DNA of 64,000 nt, taken from the NCBI GenBank assembly GCA_003586115.2, contig QVOM02000090.1, positions 10,966,632-11,030,631 of the forward strand, read 5' to 3'. Source of the DNA: Salvator merianae. Lineage: Eukaryota; Chordata; Lepidosauria; Squamata; Teiidae. Numbering within the stretch: position 1 is the stretch's first letter; each line of letters opens with the position of its first letter. Both the position numbers and the translations under genes were made by a program. The notes beneath the pieces are model-generated. The model worked only from the letters and a program-made list of their open reading frames with translations. It did no database searches and was not told the DNA's origin. Below are positions 63,701 through 64,000 of the stretch, in pieces.

Positions 63701-64000
63701 GGGCAGTTCTGGATCTATAGATCCAGATCAGGCAGGGGCTGGTCCTGACCTGTTCTGGTCTAGCCCCCGCACCAGCCCCTAAGGTTCTATGAGAGTCAGA
63801 GCCTGCAGGTGATCCATTTCCACTGCCAAAATGGGTCCTCCATGGCCCTAGCGTACTGGTAGACCTTGTTATCAAGGTCTACTGGTATTCTAGATCAGAA
63901 GCAGACCAGGAGGCCATTTGGGGCCTGCTGATCTAAAATACGCTCTGTCCTGTGCAGACTGAGCACACCAGTGGCGGTTTGTGGGGTTGGGGCCTCTCTA
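63701..64000 (-). mobile_element. MITE family A, minus orientation, running off the window
   Basis: It contains the internal hairpin GTAGACCTTGTTATCAAGGTCTAC at about 63860-63883 and, on the minus strand, the GACCCATTTTGGCAG block after it. The element's left end lies beyond 64000. Confidence 0.7.

Overview
The window looks like non-coding genomic DNA from a non-avian reptile, most likely a squamate (lizard or snake). The reasons are the dense mixture of CR1/L3-like and L2-like LINE tails (including the classic CR1 end at 56470-56712), a tRNA-derived SINE with an AAG tail, many hAT-like miniature inverted-repeat elements (MITEs), L1 remnants and abundant di-, tri- and tetranucleotide repeats. 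Species cannot be told from sequence alone. There is no sign of a prokaryotic or viral genome.

I find no complete protein-coding gene, no intact tRNA, rRNA or snRNA, no CRISPR array and no retroviral provirus. The long reading frames are either GC-rich or low-complexity accidents or pieces of LINEs. The most economical reading is a large intron or intergenic interval. The first ~1.7 kb is GC/CpG-rich, repeat-poor and C-tract-rich, and may be a promoter/first-exon flank. Two splice-flanked micro-ORFs (48701-48749 and 53901-53945) are the only plausible exons; both are hypotheses.

Layout: 1-2390 mostly unique, CpG-rich at the start; 2391-6140 SINE dimer, G-rich tracts, a 246-bp fold-back, an L2 tail and a full-length SINE with target duplication; 6.6-13.1 kb simple repeats, L2 tail, MITE end, SINE and a 300-bp polypyrimidine tract; 13.3-24 kb unique blocks interspersed with hAT-like MITEs, L2 and CR1 fragments and L1 ORF1/ORF2 remnants; 24-34 kb unique AT-rich blocks, tandem CR1 tails and two large MITEs; 35.3-36.1 kb a GC-rich, regulatory-looking block; 36.7-53.6 kb the densest mosaic of SINEs, CR1/L3 tails and MITEs; 53.6-60 kb unique AT-rich DNA, CR1 ends and a fold-back MITE; 60-64 kb hAT-like MITE, CR1, L2, and a MITE running off the end.

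The most interesting signal is in the repeat architecture. A CR1/L3-like LINE tail occurs as head-to-tail ~230-bp tandem units with the same junction at several separate loci, and the SINE occurs as a head-to-tail dimer with one constant junction. Several related MITE families share a GGGCCTTTCTGCAC-like end, and one carries a conserved internal hairpin. These point to multimeric source elements rather than independent local duplications.
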